Positions 32,436-45,195 of a DNA stretch of 64,000 nt are shown one piece after another. The position numbers and the translations under genes were made by a program. The stretch is taken from contig CM034107.1 of NCBI GenBank assembly GCA_019914945.1, positions 7,936,001-8,000,000 of the forward strand. Reading direction: 5' to 3'. This DNA comes from Typha latifolia. Lineage: Eukaryota > Streptophyta > Magnoliopsida > Poales > Typhaceae. How positions within the stretch are numbered: the first letter of the stretch is position 1; each line of letters begins with the position of its first letter. The notes below the pieces were generated by a model. It worked only from the letters and a program-made list of their open reading frames with translations, made no database searches and had not been told where the DNA came from.

Positions 32436-33984
32436 ATTTGGTATCAGAGCCCTATCACGCACATATAGAGAACGCCTTTTGTGTGTTCGAATGCGAACGC
32501 GATCGATAGCGTTCGAACTTAATCAGCAGGATTCCACTAGTATTAGGGCTAGTTATTGTTTGAGTTTAGTTATTTTAATTTTTAACTTTTCATCTCGATC
32601 TCCGATTTAGGTAAAACCAAAGCCATTAGAACCCTAACTTATAAGGCTACCACTACCTAAATTTTTATAATTTGTATACATCCGGATCAGTTCAGATTTG
32701 GTTCGTAATAGTTTTAACCAGGAATTATATGAGCTGGAAGAGCACTTGTACCTCTTCTTTATGACCGTTAACAAGGGAAGAAGCTTGGTGATGAAAGAAG
32801 TGTTGGAAGAAAGGGGGATTAGGACAAAGGGCAATGAAAGAATTTCAAAAAAAATTAAAAAATTTAATATCTATGCTTCCACCTCTACCATTGCCAAGGT
32901 TTCTCCTAACTTCTAATCTCCTTCGACTGTTGAGACACTCCTCTTCTTTGGGATCTCGACCACTTTGTTCCCTTAGTCTATATCCACAAATCACATCTAC
33001 AATCCACCTTCATCTCCATACCTATCTATAACCATAACATCCACTCCACCCGTCACTACCACAATCACCCACGTTATTCAATTTTTTTGTTCCTACTATA
33101 GTTTGAATCTACGAAGGGCATAAATACAAAAGTTGTATATCAGGAAGTTATGGATCTAACCCAATTGGTTTAGTAATTTTATAAATACGAGAGAATATCT
33201 GATAATTACTTTCCCATGGTTGCGTGGACTGATTTCTGTAATACATTCAGATCTTGAAGGAATAGTTGCGTAGCTTAGTTTTAGTTCGAGGTCTTATCAA
33301 TTTGGTATCAGAGACATATCAATTTGGTATCAGAGCCCTATCACGCACATATAGAGAACGCTTTTTGTGCGTTCGAACGCGAACGCGAACGAGGGCGTTC
33401 AAATCTAATCGATGGGATTTCACTAGGATTAGGGCTAATTATTGTTATTAGGGCTTGTTGGCTAGCCTCTATAAAAGTGTGGATGGCAGCCACAATTTTT
33501 ATGCTATTGGATTATTGATTTTTTGCCTCCTATCTTCTCTCTATTCTCTCTACCCTAATCTTCCTCTTCTCTCTTTACCAACCTACCACCTCTACCGTTG
33601 GCAAGGTCTCTCCTAACTTTTAATCTCACTCATCTATCGAATCCTTCCTCTACTTTGGGATCTCAACCACTTCTTTCCCTTCGTCTTTATCCCTTAAATA
33701 ACATCACCCATCCACCCTCATCTCCATTATCATCCACAGCCCTACCTTCCAGTCCACCCGTCACCACCACCATCATCCGCAAAATATTGTGTTTTAGTCC
33801 CAGTTTCAGTTCGAATCTATGAAGGATATAAATATGAAAAACGTAGATCAGGGAGGTATGGATCGATTCCAATTAGTTTTGTAATTTTTTGACTACGGGG
33901 GAATATTTGGTAAATATTTTTTCTAGGTTGTGCGGACTATTTCCTGCAATAAATTCAGATCTTGAAGAAATTGTTCCGTAACCT
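32436..33984 (+). repeat. Patchwork of G LTR pieces and repeat P copy 4
   Basis: In order: PBS and U3 piece (32439-32560); left half of repeat P (32560-32875) with its open segment [24 protein letters not shown]5 piece (32877-33294); two PBS-like units (33295-33336); U3 piece with GCGTTCGAACGCGAACGCGAAC (33345-33425); R-U5 piece of a more diverged LTR (33450-33984). No element here is complete. Confidence 0.65.
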
Positions 33985-35004
33985 ATCACACTACCTTCCT
34001 CCAGTAGCCACCCTACCCTACAGCCATCCACCACGAGCCTTGGCCATTCGTCACTCTCTGACGACCGCCGCAACGTTAAATATTTATTATTCTGCCCCGT
34101 TTTGACCTATTTGTACTTTTTTTTATTTTTAACTTTTCATCTCGACCTCTGATTTAGGTAAAACCAAAGCCATTAGAACCCTAACTCATAAGGCTACCAC
34201 TACCTAAATTTTTATAATTTGTATACATCCGGATCAGTTCAAATTTGGTTTGTAATAGTTTTAACCAGCAATTAGATGAGCTGGAAGAGCACTTGTACCA
34301 CTTCTTCATGACCGTTAACAAGGGAAGAAGCTTGGTGATGAAAGAAGTGTTGGAAGAAAGGGGGATTAGGACAAAGGGCAATGAAAGAATTTCAAAAAAA
34401 ATTAAAAAATTTAATATTAGCTATGCTACTTAACTATTTCCCCATTATAAGTGGAGGGGCAATTTGGTTAATTCACCAATTTTGTCAATGATGTCAAGGG
34501 GGTGAGATATTTCTAATAGTTTATGGGATTAGTGTGTACCCAAAAATAGTTCGAGGAGTCATTGTGAAAATGAGTGATAATTCAGGGTTGAAAAGTGAAT
34601 CTTCCCTTTTTATATGCGAGTTTACTTGTATATGTCCTTGCCATGTTGAATATTGTAGTATGTTGAATTCTTGAATATCTTATCATGTGGTTATGACTTC
34701 ATCTAGCTTCCTCTTGTGTAAATTGGTTTGTAGAGATGAACTTAATTCCACCGTGCTTGGACAGTAATTAGATATTCCATTATGAGATTTTAGTCATGTA
34801 CACTTTGATATTTCTGGAGACTAAAAAATAGATATTAAACATTCAGTCTTGACTAGTTGTTAGACATTCCATCATGAGAGGTAGTCACTGGCGATGGAAG
34901 AGGAGGGATCCCACATGAGGGAGATGGAGTCTATGGACTTCAACTGTAGCGGTGGGATGCAACAACATTTGGGAGATAAGAGAAAATGATGGAAGGCAAG
35001 GAAG
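33985..35004 (+). repeat. Repeat P, copy 5 (most complete)
   Basis: Contains the left block (gacgaccgccgcaacg), the open segment 34245-34433 ([19 protein letters not shown].., [18 protein letters not shown]), the transposon-end-like block (34440-34620), and the tail (34883-35003) also found at 7295-7425. It ends against the first bases of a minus-strand family G LTR. The overall form, non-coding ends plus a piece of coding-like DNA, resembles a gene-fragment-carrying non-autonomous element. Confidence 0.55.
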
Positions 35005-35656
35005 GAATATCCTAACTAAATGTATCAGCCCACCATGCTTCCCCCACCTTGCCCTCAAGGTGAAAAGTCGGGAAAACGCTCCAAGATATTAGTCTCCAAC
35101 TCCCATGTCACCTCATCAGATGGCTTACCAAGCCACTCAACTAGAATCTCCATCTCCAATCTGGTACCACGTCGTCATTGTCGTCGGCGTCTAGCAAGTA
35201 CTTAAACTGGCTCTACGATCTCTATCTCCTCAAATGGCTGCGGTAGAACTGATCCAACAATCTCATGATCTCAAATACGCTCTCTCAACAAAGAAACATG
35301 AAAAACAGGATGCACTCTCGACCCCCTCCGGCAGCTCCAAATGATATGCAACCGGACCAATATGGTCAAACACCCGAAATGGACCAAAGTAGCGATGAGT
35401 AAACTTTTGGTTAAGCATCGAACGTAAGGTCACCTGTCGATACGGCTGTACTCTCACAAACACCCAACTACCGATGTCGAACTTGTAATAACCCAATGTT
35501 AAAAAAATATTCTGCACTGCATGGCATGACAGCTCGTGCCATGCAGTGGCAGCGGAAATGACGCCACGCGCCCCAAGCGCCAGCCCGGCCAACCTGGCCG
35601 AGCCAGCTGGCGCGGTGGGCCCCTACCGCCGCCGCCACAGCCCCCCTCCCCACCGC

Positions 35657-36480
35657 TTCTCTCTCTCTCTCTCGGATTCATTCTCATCTTCCTCTCTTTC
35701 TCTCTCTCTCTCAAACACCCTTTCTCTCTCTCTACCCGCTGCTGCTGTCACCTCCACTAGCACCGGTGAGCTTCGCTCCTTCTCTTTCTCTCTTTCTCTC
35801 TTTATTTCTCTCCCCTTCTCTTTCTACCTCTCTCTCTGTATCTCTCTTTCTCTCTTTGTCGACTTTCTCTCAGACCGCCGGAGGATTGAGCCGTCGGCGA
35901 GAGGCCGGCCGTTGAATGGCCACCAGCGGCCGCACCCCTCCCCCATGGCCCAACCTGTAATAACCCAATCTAAAAAAAAATTATTCTACATGGGCACGAC
36001 GTGGCCGGCCACAGTGTGGCCGGCCTCGTGCCCATGCAGCTGGGCATGGCGTGGGGGTGCCACGCACCCCTAGCGTGGCCGCAGCGGGCCCCAGCCGCCG
36101 CCAAAAACCCCCCCAACCGCCTCTCTCTCTCTCCCCCTTCTAAATATCTCTTCTCTCTATCTCTCTCTCTCTCTCTCGCCGAGGCCGGACTATCGCCGCC
36201 GCCGCCACCTCCGCGAGCGCCAGTGAGCTCTTTCTCCTCCTCTCTTCTTCTCTCTTCTTCTCTCTCTCACTATCTCTCTCTCTCTCTCTCTCACTCTCTC
36301 TCTCTCTTTTTCTTACCTTGGGCTCAGGCCCGTCGGAGCCGAGCCGTCGGCGAGAGGCCGGCAGCTGGCTGGCCACCAACTGCCGGTGCCCTCCCCGTAG
36401 GCCGGGTCCGCACCTCCCTCCCCTCCTCCTTCTTCTTCTTCTTCTTCTTCTTCTTCTTCTTCTTCTTTCTTTCTCTCTTT
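35657..36480. repeat. Polypyrimidine microsatellites in B LTRs
   Basis: (CT)n-type runs at 35657-35740, 35780-35870, 36120-36175 and 36240-36310, and a (TTC)n run at 36425-36467. Equivalent tracts occur in every B copy (38905-38990; 42815-42860 and 42935-42975 reversed; 57840-58060 and 58166-58190 reversed; 61130-61215 reversed). They create long spurious open frames on both strands that should not be annotated as genes. Confidence 0.85.
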
Positions 36481-38900
36481 TTCTCTTCCCTCCTCAGCTT
36501 CCACTTCTTCTTTTCTGCACAGTGCTGGGCTCGGCCCAGCAATGTAGTAGTGTTTTAATTAATCATTTATTTATTTATTTATTTGATGTTATTTATTTAG
36601 GTTTTTCCTTCTTAATTAATGCAAATAGATTATTTAGACATTAATTATTTTAATAATAATATATTCTTTAATATGATTAGTATTAATTGTAATTTGTATA
36701 ATCAATGATTAATTAGGTATAAATATAAGTAATACTCATTTTTATTTATTTATATCTCTATTAGATTAATATATAGATTTGTAAATTATAATTATCAAAT
36801 TTATATACCAATATTTTTATGAGATACATTTTAAATAATTCTAATAATTTATTATACATTATTATTTTGTAACAAATAAGATAATGACTACATAGTCCCT
36901 AATAAATCAAGATATAATTTAATTATAATTAGGTTTTTATCTATATTTATATTTTATCTATAATAAAAATCTAGCCAATTATAAAATTAAGTAGAAATTC
37001 TATAATCTAATAAATCATCATATTTTACTCGAATGGATTATAATGGGATAAACAACTAACTTTATGTTACTTAAATATTTTCAGATCCCGAACCCCTTAT
37101 TTGAGACCCCGTGGACCTTGCTAGCGAGAAGTGTCACACGGTTGATGGGCGGATGTAAGGGATACGTGGTTTGTATCTTCTGATCAGAGTGAGTAGTCTT
37201 ATCCCTTAGACGCCTTTCTCAAATTTAGGTTATATTATACATTTATGTACATGCATGTTTTGGCCTCCAACATGATTATGTGATTTTATCTAGAGATGAT
37301 TATAGTCGAGCATATTTTATCATGCATTCGATTATGCTGATTTGGAATATGAGTACATTGGTGACATATATAGAGATGATTAGAGATGATTCTACTGTTA
37401 TGATTGTTTACCGAGTTGATCTGTAGCATGAGTATGCATGTAATAGATTAGCATGAGTTTGCATGTGTTGACGATACAATTGGAGACTATATTGCATCAT
37501 TTTCTCTTTATTCCTATTCCACCTAAATTCCTGTTATGCGTTGACTTGTTATCGTACTGGATATATGCATATGATCTGTCATTTAGAAGGAAAGCATGAA
37601 ATGTGATTCATAGGATAGTTGATAGAAAGCGTGAGGATACCCGAGTTGGTGCGAGGGTTAGGACGCGCTCGGTGGATGATTAATCGCTCAACATGGCCGC
37701 GATCCTATTGGCCTTACGTCCGAGGTCATTAGTCTGTGTGCGCAGCAGACATTCGGACACATGCCGTTCGCCAGGGCATATGTGGCGAGTTATCCTCACG
37801 AGATTTCTATCAGCTAGAAGGGTGCCCGGTTTGGATGGATGTTGATACCCTTAGCGGATGGCAGGGTATGATTATATTTGAGATACTCCTTGCAGATGGC
37901 AAAGTATGCTCTGAGCCTTCGGGCATGATGTTGAGATCGGATACCGAGTGTTGACTGTGCACAGTGGTCTAGTATGATGATATTATACCGAGATGTCGGT
38001 GATGATCGTGATGTTGAGAAATGCATATGATTTCATTTTTATCTAACATACATGATTATTGAGTGGTCAATATACATCATATATGGTTGCATTTGATATC
38101 ATAGCATGGTCATGGTCAGCATGCATCATGTGTCATATTTGATAGAGAGTTATGATGATCATATGACATGGAGATTTATTTATTCATTGTCGAGGATTGT
38201 ATACTTTTATCAGTATGACATATTATCTACTTTTCATTTATGTATTATTGAGGATACATTCATATACTTATTCATGACATGATGGTGCTTTCTGATTCAT
38301 ATTATCCAGTACATGATTTACTCTTTGTTTGGTATCACTAATTCGGGGTAAGATCTATTCACTGAGCCTTTTGCTCATGACTCTCTTTATTTATTTTCTA
38401 ACCCCCTCAGATATGTGGTACGTGATAGCGACTTGAGAAGATATTTTAGAGCGATGATGAGGTGAGCTATAGATGCGAGATGGTATAGATGATAGTTTAT
38501 ATAGAAATTGAGTTGTACTAGTATTTGATATTTGTACTCTTTTGTATTAAACGATGATTTGTATAATACAGATCGAATCATAGTGTACTCTTGTATTAGT
38601 TATTTTAGTTGTATCTTGATGGTTTGTTGTGGCCTGTGTGGGTCCTGCCAGATTATGTAGCGGTCTAGTGTATATTATTGTGGACTTGGATATTCATATG
38701 TTAACAAGTTTATTTAGTTGATAGTATGATGTATTTGGTGATGGATTATGTGATCATGGATAGGTTAACAGGTTTTATTTGATGATGTCATGATTATATG
38801 TGCATAGGAAAGTATCTGTGCATTACGGGCCCCGCCCGACCTGTCGCGCGTGCCGTGTGGGCGCGTGGGCGTGCACGTGCCATGTCGGGCGGGGGCGTTA
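35956..38900 (+). mobile_element. Family B solo LTR, nested copy
   Basis: Starts TGTAATAACCCAATC and ends near GGGGGCGTTA. The left flank is CAACC; the right junction GTTA|ACC fits a CAACC duplication that has lost about 4 bases. It carries a near-perfect hairpin at 35991-36034, (CT)n and (TTC)n tracts (36120-36480), GCTGGGCTCGGCCCAGC at 36524-36540, an AT-rich block, then the family's 3' part. It lies in the U3 of the outer copy of the same family. Confidence 0.75.
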
Positions 38901-40095
38901 ACCTTCTTCTTCTTCTTTCTTCTTCTTCTTTCTTCTTCTTCTTTCTTCTTCTTCTTCTTCTCTTTCTTCTTCCTCTCCTCCTCCTTCTTCCCTTCTCTTC
39001 CTAGCTGCACCTTGCAAGGGATGCTGGGCTCGGCCCAGCGCCCTTGCAGCACCAGGCGCTGGGCTCGGCCCAGCGCCTTGCTGTGCATGGTGCTGGGCTG
39101 AGTCCAGCACTATATGCAATTATATATAATATATATATATATATATGCACAATTAGCTTAGCTTAGTTAATTTAATGTATTTAGGTTATACAAATTAAAT
39201 ATAATTATATCATAGTTAGTATATAGTTCTAATTATATCATGTTTAGCAAAATACCTGCAATATAAATTACTATTTTAATCCTAAGTAGGTAATAAAAAT
39301 TATTAGGGTTATGTACGTATATTCTTACGTAATTAATTGCAGTAACTTAATTCTTATTTTCTTAATTATCAAATAAAATAATAGATAGATAAAATATATT
39401 TTAAATATACTATTAAATAATATAATTATGATTAATAAATAACAAAATCAAATATAGAAATGAAGAGTACATAATTACAACAAGAAACTATTCTTTTGTC
39501 GGGTTAATTTTAATTAATAGAAAGACTGACATATTTGTTATAAATAATTTCAGATTCCGACCCCCCTGTTCAAGACCCTGTGGACCTAGCTATCGAGGCT
39601 TGATCGTTATCGTAGCAGCATGAACGAGTGGTGGTTTGGTATTTGCAGTGGTATGAGTAGTCTTATCCCCTAGACGTCTTTCTCAAATTAGGATATATTA
39701 TATCTTATGTACACGCATGTTTTGGCATCTAGCATGATTATATGATTTTATTTAGAGATGATTTTAGTCAGGCATATTTTATCATATATTTGATTAGGCT
39801 GATCTGAGATATGAATACATCGGTGATATATAAAGATGATTATACTGTTATGGTTTTTATGTCGAGATGATCTCCATCATGAGTATGCATGTGATAGACT
39901 AGCAAAAGTATATTTGGTTAGAGTCGGCATTGCATCATTTTTCTCTCGGCTTCTTTACCACCTAAATTCCTGAGTTGCATGATCCGTTGTCGTACTGGAT
40001 ATATGCATATGATTTATCATGTATAGGAAATCATGCAAGTACATGTGTATGTGATGTGATGTGATATGATGTGATGGCTGGAATGATATCTAGTG

Positions 40096-40345
40096 CGGAC
40101 TAGTACTGGACATACTCTTAGTGTATGGCAGAGTATGGTGATGGCTGATGGTTGTACTCTTAGCGTATGACAGGGTACAACTATCATTGATATACCCTTA
40201 GCGCATGATAGGATATGATTATTTTCTTCTGAGATACCATTAGCATATGGCAGGGTATGATTTATCTACAGAGATACCCTTAGCGTATGGCAGGGTATGA
40301 TTTATCTCTAGAGATACTCTTAGTGTATGACAGGGTATGCTCTAT
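40096..40345 (+). repeat. Hairpin-forming minisatellite in B LTR
   Basis: About six copies of a 40-45-bp unit built on ATACCCTTAGCGTATGGCAG followed by GGTATGA. Each unit is itself an inverted repeat (ATACCCT..AGGGTAT). Reverse-orientation copies occur at 45240-45370 (three) and 56215-56275 (two) in the other B LTRs, so copy number varies between LTRs of one family. Confidence 0.75.
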
Positions 40346-42052
40346 GCTTGTGACATAATGTATATCGAGTTTGGGGCCGGGTACCGTAGTCCAGCATGGT
40401 GGATGATATTCAGAGTTGAGACGGTTGATTGTGATAGTGAGAGATATGTGGATTATATCTGGGCTCGACATGTACGATTATCTAGTGGTTGGCATGCATC
40501 ATGCATCATCATTGATGTGACCAGTTTCATTATTGTTATACATGATATGTCATTATATTCGGTGATGTTATATGGTAATTTTATCATGTGATATATTTTT
40601 TTTAGTTGAGGATATAATATGCTCACTCATGAGAATTAATTTCATTCATATATATGTCATTGATGATACATATATATATGTTCATACATGGCATCATGCT
40701 ACTTTCTGATTCATATTATCCAGTACATGATTTACTCTCTGTTTGGCATCACTGATTCGGGGTAAGGTCTAATCACTGAGCCTTTAGCTCATGACTCTCT
40801 TTGTTTTCTCCTTTCCAAAAACCCAGGTGAGCGAGTGGAGCAGGATACTCCCTTAGAGACCTTGCGAGTGGGTAAAAAGTAGTGTGTGGTTAGTGTTTTG
40901 CGCTAATTGAGTTCTCTTATTTGATGTATTAGTGGACATCCTCCAAGTATATCGACTTTGTACTTGTATAATGATGTATATACCACCGTTGTGTATATGT
41001 AGTTGTGAAAAACTCTTAATGATGTGTTGTGGCCTATGTGGGGCCCATGTAGGGTTATTTGTATGCTGTTGACAATTAGACTTGAGTTATTCTTAGTTTA
41101 AATGTTGTTGATAAAATCATGATGTTACTACAGATTTATTTGATTATCAGTATCTAACTGAATGGTAAGGTGCTATGCACGTGCCGTGTGAGCTCGTGCC
41201 ATGCACGTGTTTAGAGTTTGGGTGTCACAGAACTCCTGCTCCCTATGGCTATGATCATAAACTTGCTTCATGCAGTTTTGAGCATGTTTAAGATGAGCAC
41301 GCAACCACCTCAATGTGGTGTCTCTATCCATCAAAGCTTAGTCCACTTCCGTACGATCTACAAATGCCACTGGATCATAAGCGCGTAACGTCGGAGCTGT
41401 GCGTCCATACACCACCTCAAATGGAGTCATGCCAATGCTGCTATGGTAGGCGGTGTTATAAGACCACTTCGCCCAAGGTAAGAACTCCAACCATCGTCTC
41501 GGCATCTCTCCAACAAAGCTCCTCAAATACTGTTCAATGCCTCGATTAACCACCTCGGTTTATCCGTCAGTTTGTGGATGGTAGGCCGAACTACAGTTCA
41601 ATCGAGTCCCTGTAATTTGAAAAACTCCATCCAAAATTCACTCGTAAATACACGATCACGATCCGGGACAATCGTGCGTGGCATGCCATGTAACCGAGCA
41701 ACATCTTTAACAAAAATTTCAGCCACCGACTTGGCTGAAAACATATGTGACAATGCCGAAAAGGATAACAGAATAACCACATACCAGCGGAAGACTCTCT
41801 ATGAAATTCATAGAAATGTCTTCCCAAATACGGTCCGGTATAGATAAAGGTTGTAGTAATTCGGCCAATTTCAATGTGGTTGCCTTCACCCTTTGATAGA
41901 CTTCACAAGCACGGACAAAACTCCTCACATTCCGCCTCAATCCTAGCCACGTGCAACTCTGAGATATCCTTCTATAAGTCCTCAAGACACCCTCATGATC
42001 AGCCTCTAGAGTATGGTGGAAGTGCTCCAATAATTTCTGCCACAATCTAGGG

Positions 42053-42943
42053 GATAAGACCACTCACTCTGGTCAAAAGACGCAAACCATGTATCCCTTA
42101 TATTCGCCAATCAACCGAGTGACACTTATCCACTTATCGCTAGCAAGGTCCACGGGGTCTCAAATAAGAGGTTCGGGATGTGAAAATGTTCAAGTAACAT
42201 AAAGTTACTTCTTTATCCCATTATAATCCATTCGAGTAAAATATGATGATTTATTAAATTTTAGAATTTCTACTTATTTTTATAACTCGCTAGATTTTTT
42301 AATTATAAATAAAAATATAAATATAAATAAAAACCTAATTATAATTAAATTATATCTTGATTAATTAGGGACTATATAGTCATTACTTTATAAAATAATA
42401 AATAAATACATAAGCCGATTATTTTATTTGTTATAAAATAATAATATATAATAAATTATTAGAATTATTTAAAATGTATCTCATAAAAATATTAGTATAT
42501 AAATTTGATAATTATAATTTACAAATCTATATATTAATCTAATAGAGATTATAAATAAATAAATATGAGTATTACTTATATTTATACCTAATTAATCATT
42601 GATTATACAAATTATAATTAATACTAATCATATTGAAGATTATATATTATTATTAAAATAATTAATGTCTAATTAATCTATTTGCATTAATTAAGAAGGA
42701 AAAATCTAAATAAATAACATTAATAAAATAATTAATTAATTAATTAACAATGCTGGGCCGAGCCCAGCACTGTGCAAAAAAAGGAGCAAAAGCCGAGGAA
42801 GGAGAAGAAAAAGAAAGAAAGAAAGAAAGAAAGAAGAAGAAGAAGAAGAAGGAGAGGAAGGAGAAAAGGGGAAGAGGCCGGGGTTGTAGGGAGGGTTACG
42901 GCCGTTGGTGAACCTCCGAACTGTCCCGAGAGGAAATCGACAA

Positions 42944-42975
<32 letters not shown>

Positions 42976-43319
42976 GAGAGATGAAGTCTCACCGATGGAT
43001 AGAAGGGCCGACGGGGCTCTTCCCGACAGTCGATGACTACTGGAGAACTAGAGGGAGAGAGAGATTGAGAGAATGAGGGGAAGAGAAAGAGAAAAAATTA
43101 GAGAGAGAGAGATGGTCATGCGGTGGTGACAGAGTGGCTGGAGGGCCGGGTCCCACCTCCACGCATCACCGCAACGTGGAGAAAAGTGGCTTGGTGGAGG
43201 TGTGTGGTAGCTCCACCGCTGCTGTGGCATGCATAGCATGCTGGGCACGAGGCCGGCCACAGCGTGGCCGATCGCATCATGCCCAACAAAGTTTTTTTCA
43301 CACTACTTGGGTTATTATA
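42053..43319 (-). mobile_element. Truncated family B LTR
   Basis: On the minus strand it begins TATAATAACCCAAG (normally TGTAATAACCC) at 43319, passes the hairpin (43240-43285), GA-rich tract, GCTGGGCCGAGCCCAGC (42752-42768) and AT-rich block, and stops at the 'ctaggggataagac' block. The left joint with E4 (TCTAG|GGGATAAG) shows a short shared CTAG, so end-joining after deletion is likely. Confidence 0.7.
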
Positions 43320-43984
43320 GTTTCCTCCACATATTTATAGATGCTCATCCTAAGAATTTATTAACTAAGTTAAACAACTCTAAACAATCCTAACAAACAT
43401 GAACAAAACTCACACTTTCGCCCCGGTGCGTTCGAACGCGCACAATCGTGTTTGAATGCAAAATTGTCCTTCTCTGTCTATGCGAACGTATGCAAGTGTT
43501 TGAACGACCACGTTCGAACGACCGTGTTCGAATGGCCCAATTCCATTCAAACGCACAATTTGCATTCTCTATTTTTGCGAATGTGTGCAGACATTCACAT
43601 CCTCGTTTGAACGCGCCATAACAAAAAATGCTTTTATTGCTTCTAACAAACTCAACTAGTTAAATAGTGTAACGCCTCCGCCCGGCTCGGGCACGTGCAC
43701 ACCCACGCAGCCACACGGCACGCGTGGCGCACGCGACAGGTCAGGCAGGGCCCGTCATGCACAAATACTCCTATACACATACAATCATGACATTATCAAA
43801 TAAAACCTGCTAACCTATCCATAATCACATAATTCATTACCAAATAAATTATACTATTAACCAAATAAACCTGTTAACATATGAATATCTAAGTCCACAA
43901 TAACATACACTAAACCACTACATAATCTGATAGGACCCACACAGGCCTAAATAACTGATACACGAGTGCACTATAATTTGACAT

Positions 43985-45195
43985 GTACTATACAAATTAT
44001 CGCCTGATATAATAAAGTACAAATATAACAAACAACGATACAACTCAATATCTGGTTAAACTATCTTTTATATTATTTCACGTATATAGCTCACCTCATC
44101 TTTGCTCTAAACTATCTCATCAGGATATCTCAAGTCGGTATCATGTACTATAATATGTGTGGAGGTTAGAAAACAAATAAAGAGTCATGAGCAAAAGGCT
44201 CAGTGAATAAACCTTACCCTGAATCATTGATGCCAAACAGAGAGTAAATCATGTACTGTATAATATGAATCAGAAAGAGCATCATGTCATGAATGAGTAT
44301 ATAAATGTGTCCTTAATAATATATAAATGAAAAGTAGATAACATGTCATAACTGATACAAGTATATAATTCTCGACAATGAGTAAACAGATCTCCATGTC
44401 ATACTATCATCACAACTCTCTCTCAAATATGACACATGATGCATGCCAACCTACCATGCTATGATATCAAATGCAATCATATATGATGTATATTGACCAT
44501 TCAATAATCAGGTATAACAGATGATAATGAAATTATTTGCATTTCTCAACATCACAATCATCACTGACATCTCGGTATAATATCATCATGTATTATACAA
44601 ATTATTGTATAATATAATAAAGTATAAATATAACAAACAACGATACAACTCAATATCTGGTTAAACTATCATCTATACCGTCTCGCATCTATAACTTACC
44701 TCATCTTTGCTCTAAAATATCTCATCAGGGTATCTCAAGGCGGTATCACGTACCATAATATTTGTGGGGTTAAAAAGAAAGAAATAAAGAGAGTCATGAG
44801 CAAAAGGCTCAGTGAATAGACTTTACCCCGAATCAGTGATGCTAAACAGAGAGTAAATCGTGTACTGGATAATATGAATCAGTAAAAGCATCATGTCATG
44901 AATGAGTATATGAATGCATCATCAATAATATAAAAGTAAAAAATAGATAACATGTCATAACTGATACAAGTATATAATTCTCGATAATGAGTAAACAGAT
45001 CTCCATGTCATACTATCATCATAACTCTCTCTCAAATATGACACATGATGCATGCCAACCATGACCATGCTATGATATCAAATGCCCATATATGATGTAT
45101 ATTGATCATTCAATAATTAGGTATAACAGATGAAAATGAAATCATATGCATTTCTCAACATCACGATTATCACCGACATCTCGGTATAATATCAA
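43985..45195. repeat. 600-bp tandem duplication in B LTR
   Basis: Two direct copies share 'gatacaactcaatatctggt', 'gagtcatgagcaaaaggctc' and 'gacatctcggtataatatca', in the same order and spacing. The LTR at 55230-58553 has the block once (55510-56150). Confidence 0.8.

Larger units (their letters stand above)
35484..41229 (+). mobile_element. Family B solo LTR, outer copy
   Basis: Starts TGTAATAACCC and ends GGGTGTCACA, with perfect target duplication GAACT (35479-35483 and 41230-41234) inside the integrase region of E4. Without the nested copy (35956-38900) it is about 2.8 kb. Order of parts: start hairpin region, CT-rich tract, palindromes GCTGGGCTCGGCCCAGC (39023-39039 and 39058-39074), AT-rich block, 'cagattccgacc' block (39552), minisatellite (40096-40345), 'actgagcctttagctcatga' (40775), GC-rich end. 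No PBS, interior or second LTR. The long LTR and 'actgagc..gctca' text recall long-LTR chromoviruses (inference). Confidence 0.8.
35005..42052 (-). mobile_element. Family G fragment E4, split by family B
   Basis: Minus-strand pieces 35005-35483 and 41230-42052 join across a family B insertion. 35005-35023 is the LTR start (TGATACATTTAGTTAGGAT on the minus strand), then the purine tract (CCTTGAGGGCAAGGTGGGGG), the C-terminal tail (WLGKPSDE..), and integrase. 41338-41553 has [20 protein letters not shown]; 41719-42063 has the HHCC region with the second Cys changed to Tyr (CEVYQ). Cut at 42052 by a truncated family B piece. Confidence 0.8.

Noticed and set aside
35499..36644. Long open frames rich in Ser, Leu, Pro, Arg or Glu on both strands
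   Set aside because: They are translations of (CT)n, (GA)n and (TTC)n microsatellites within family B LTRs; frames are open on both strands and have no conserved domain.
37736..37954. 72-codon frame similar to minus-strand 56385-56194 (RTHAVRQGIC)
   Set aside because: Both lie at the same position in B LTRs, so similarity reflects repeated DNA; the frames diverge and shift after about 30 residues.
38765..39119. Lys- and Glu-rich frames
   Set aside because: They come from the (TTC)n tract and GCTGGGC palindromes of the outer B LTR. No protein family is visible.
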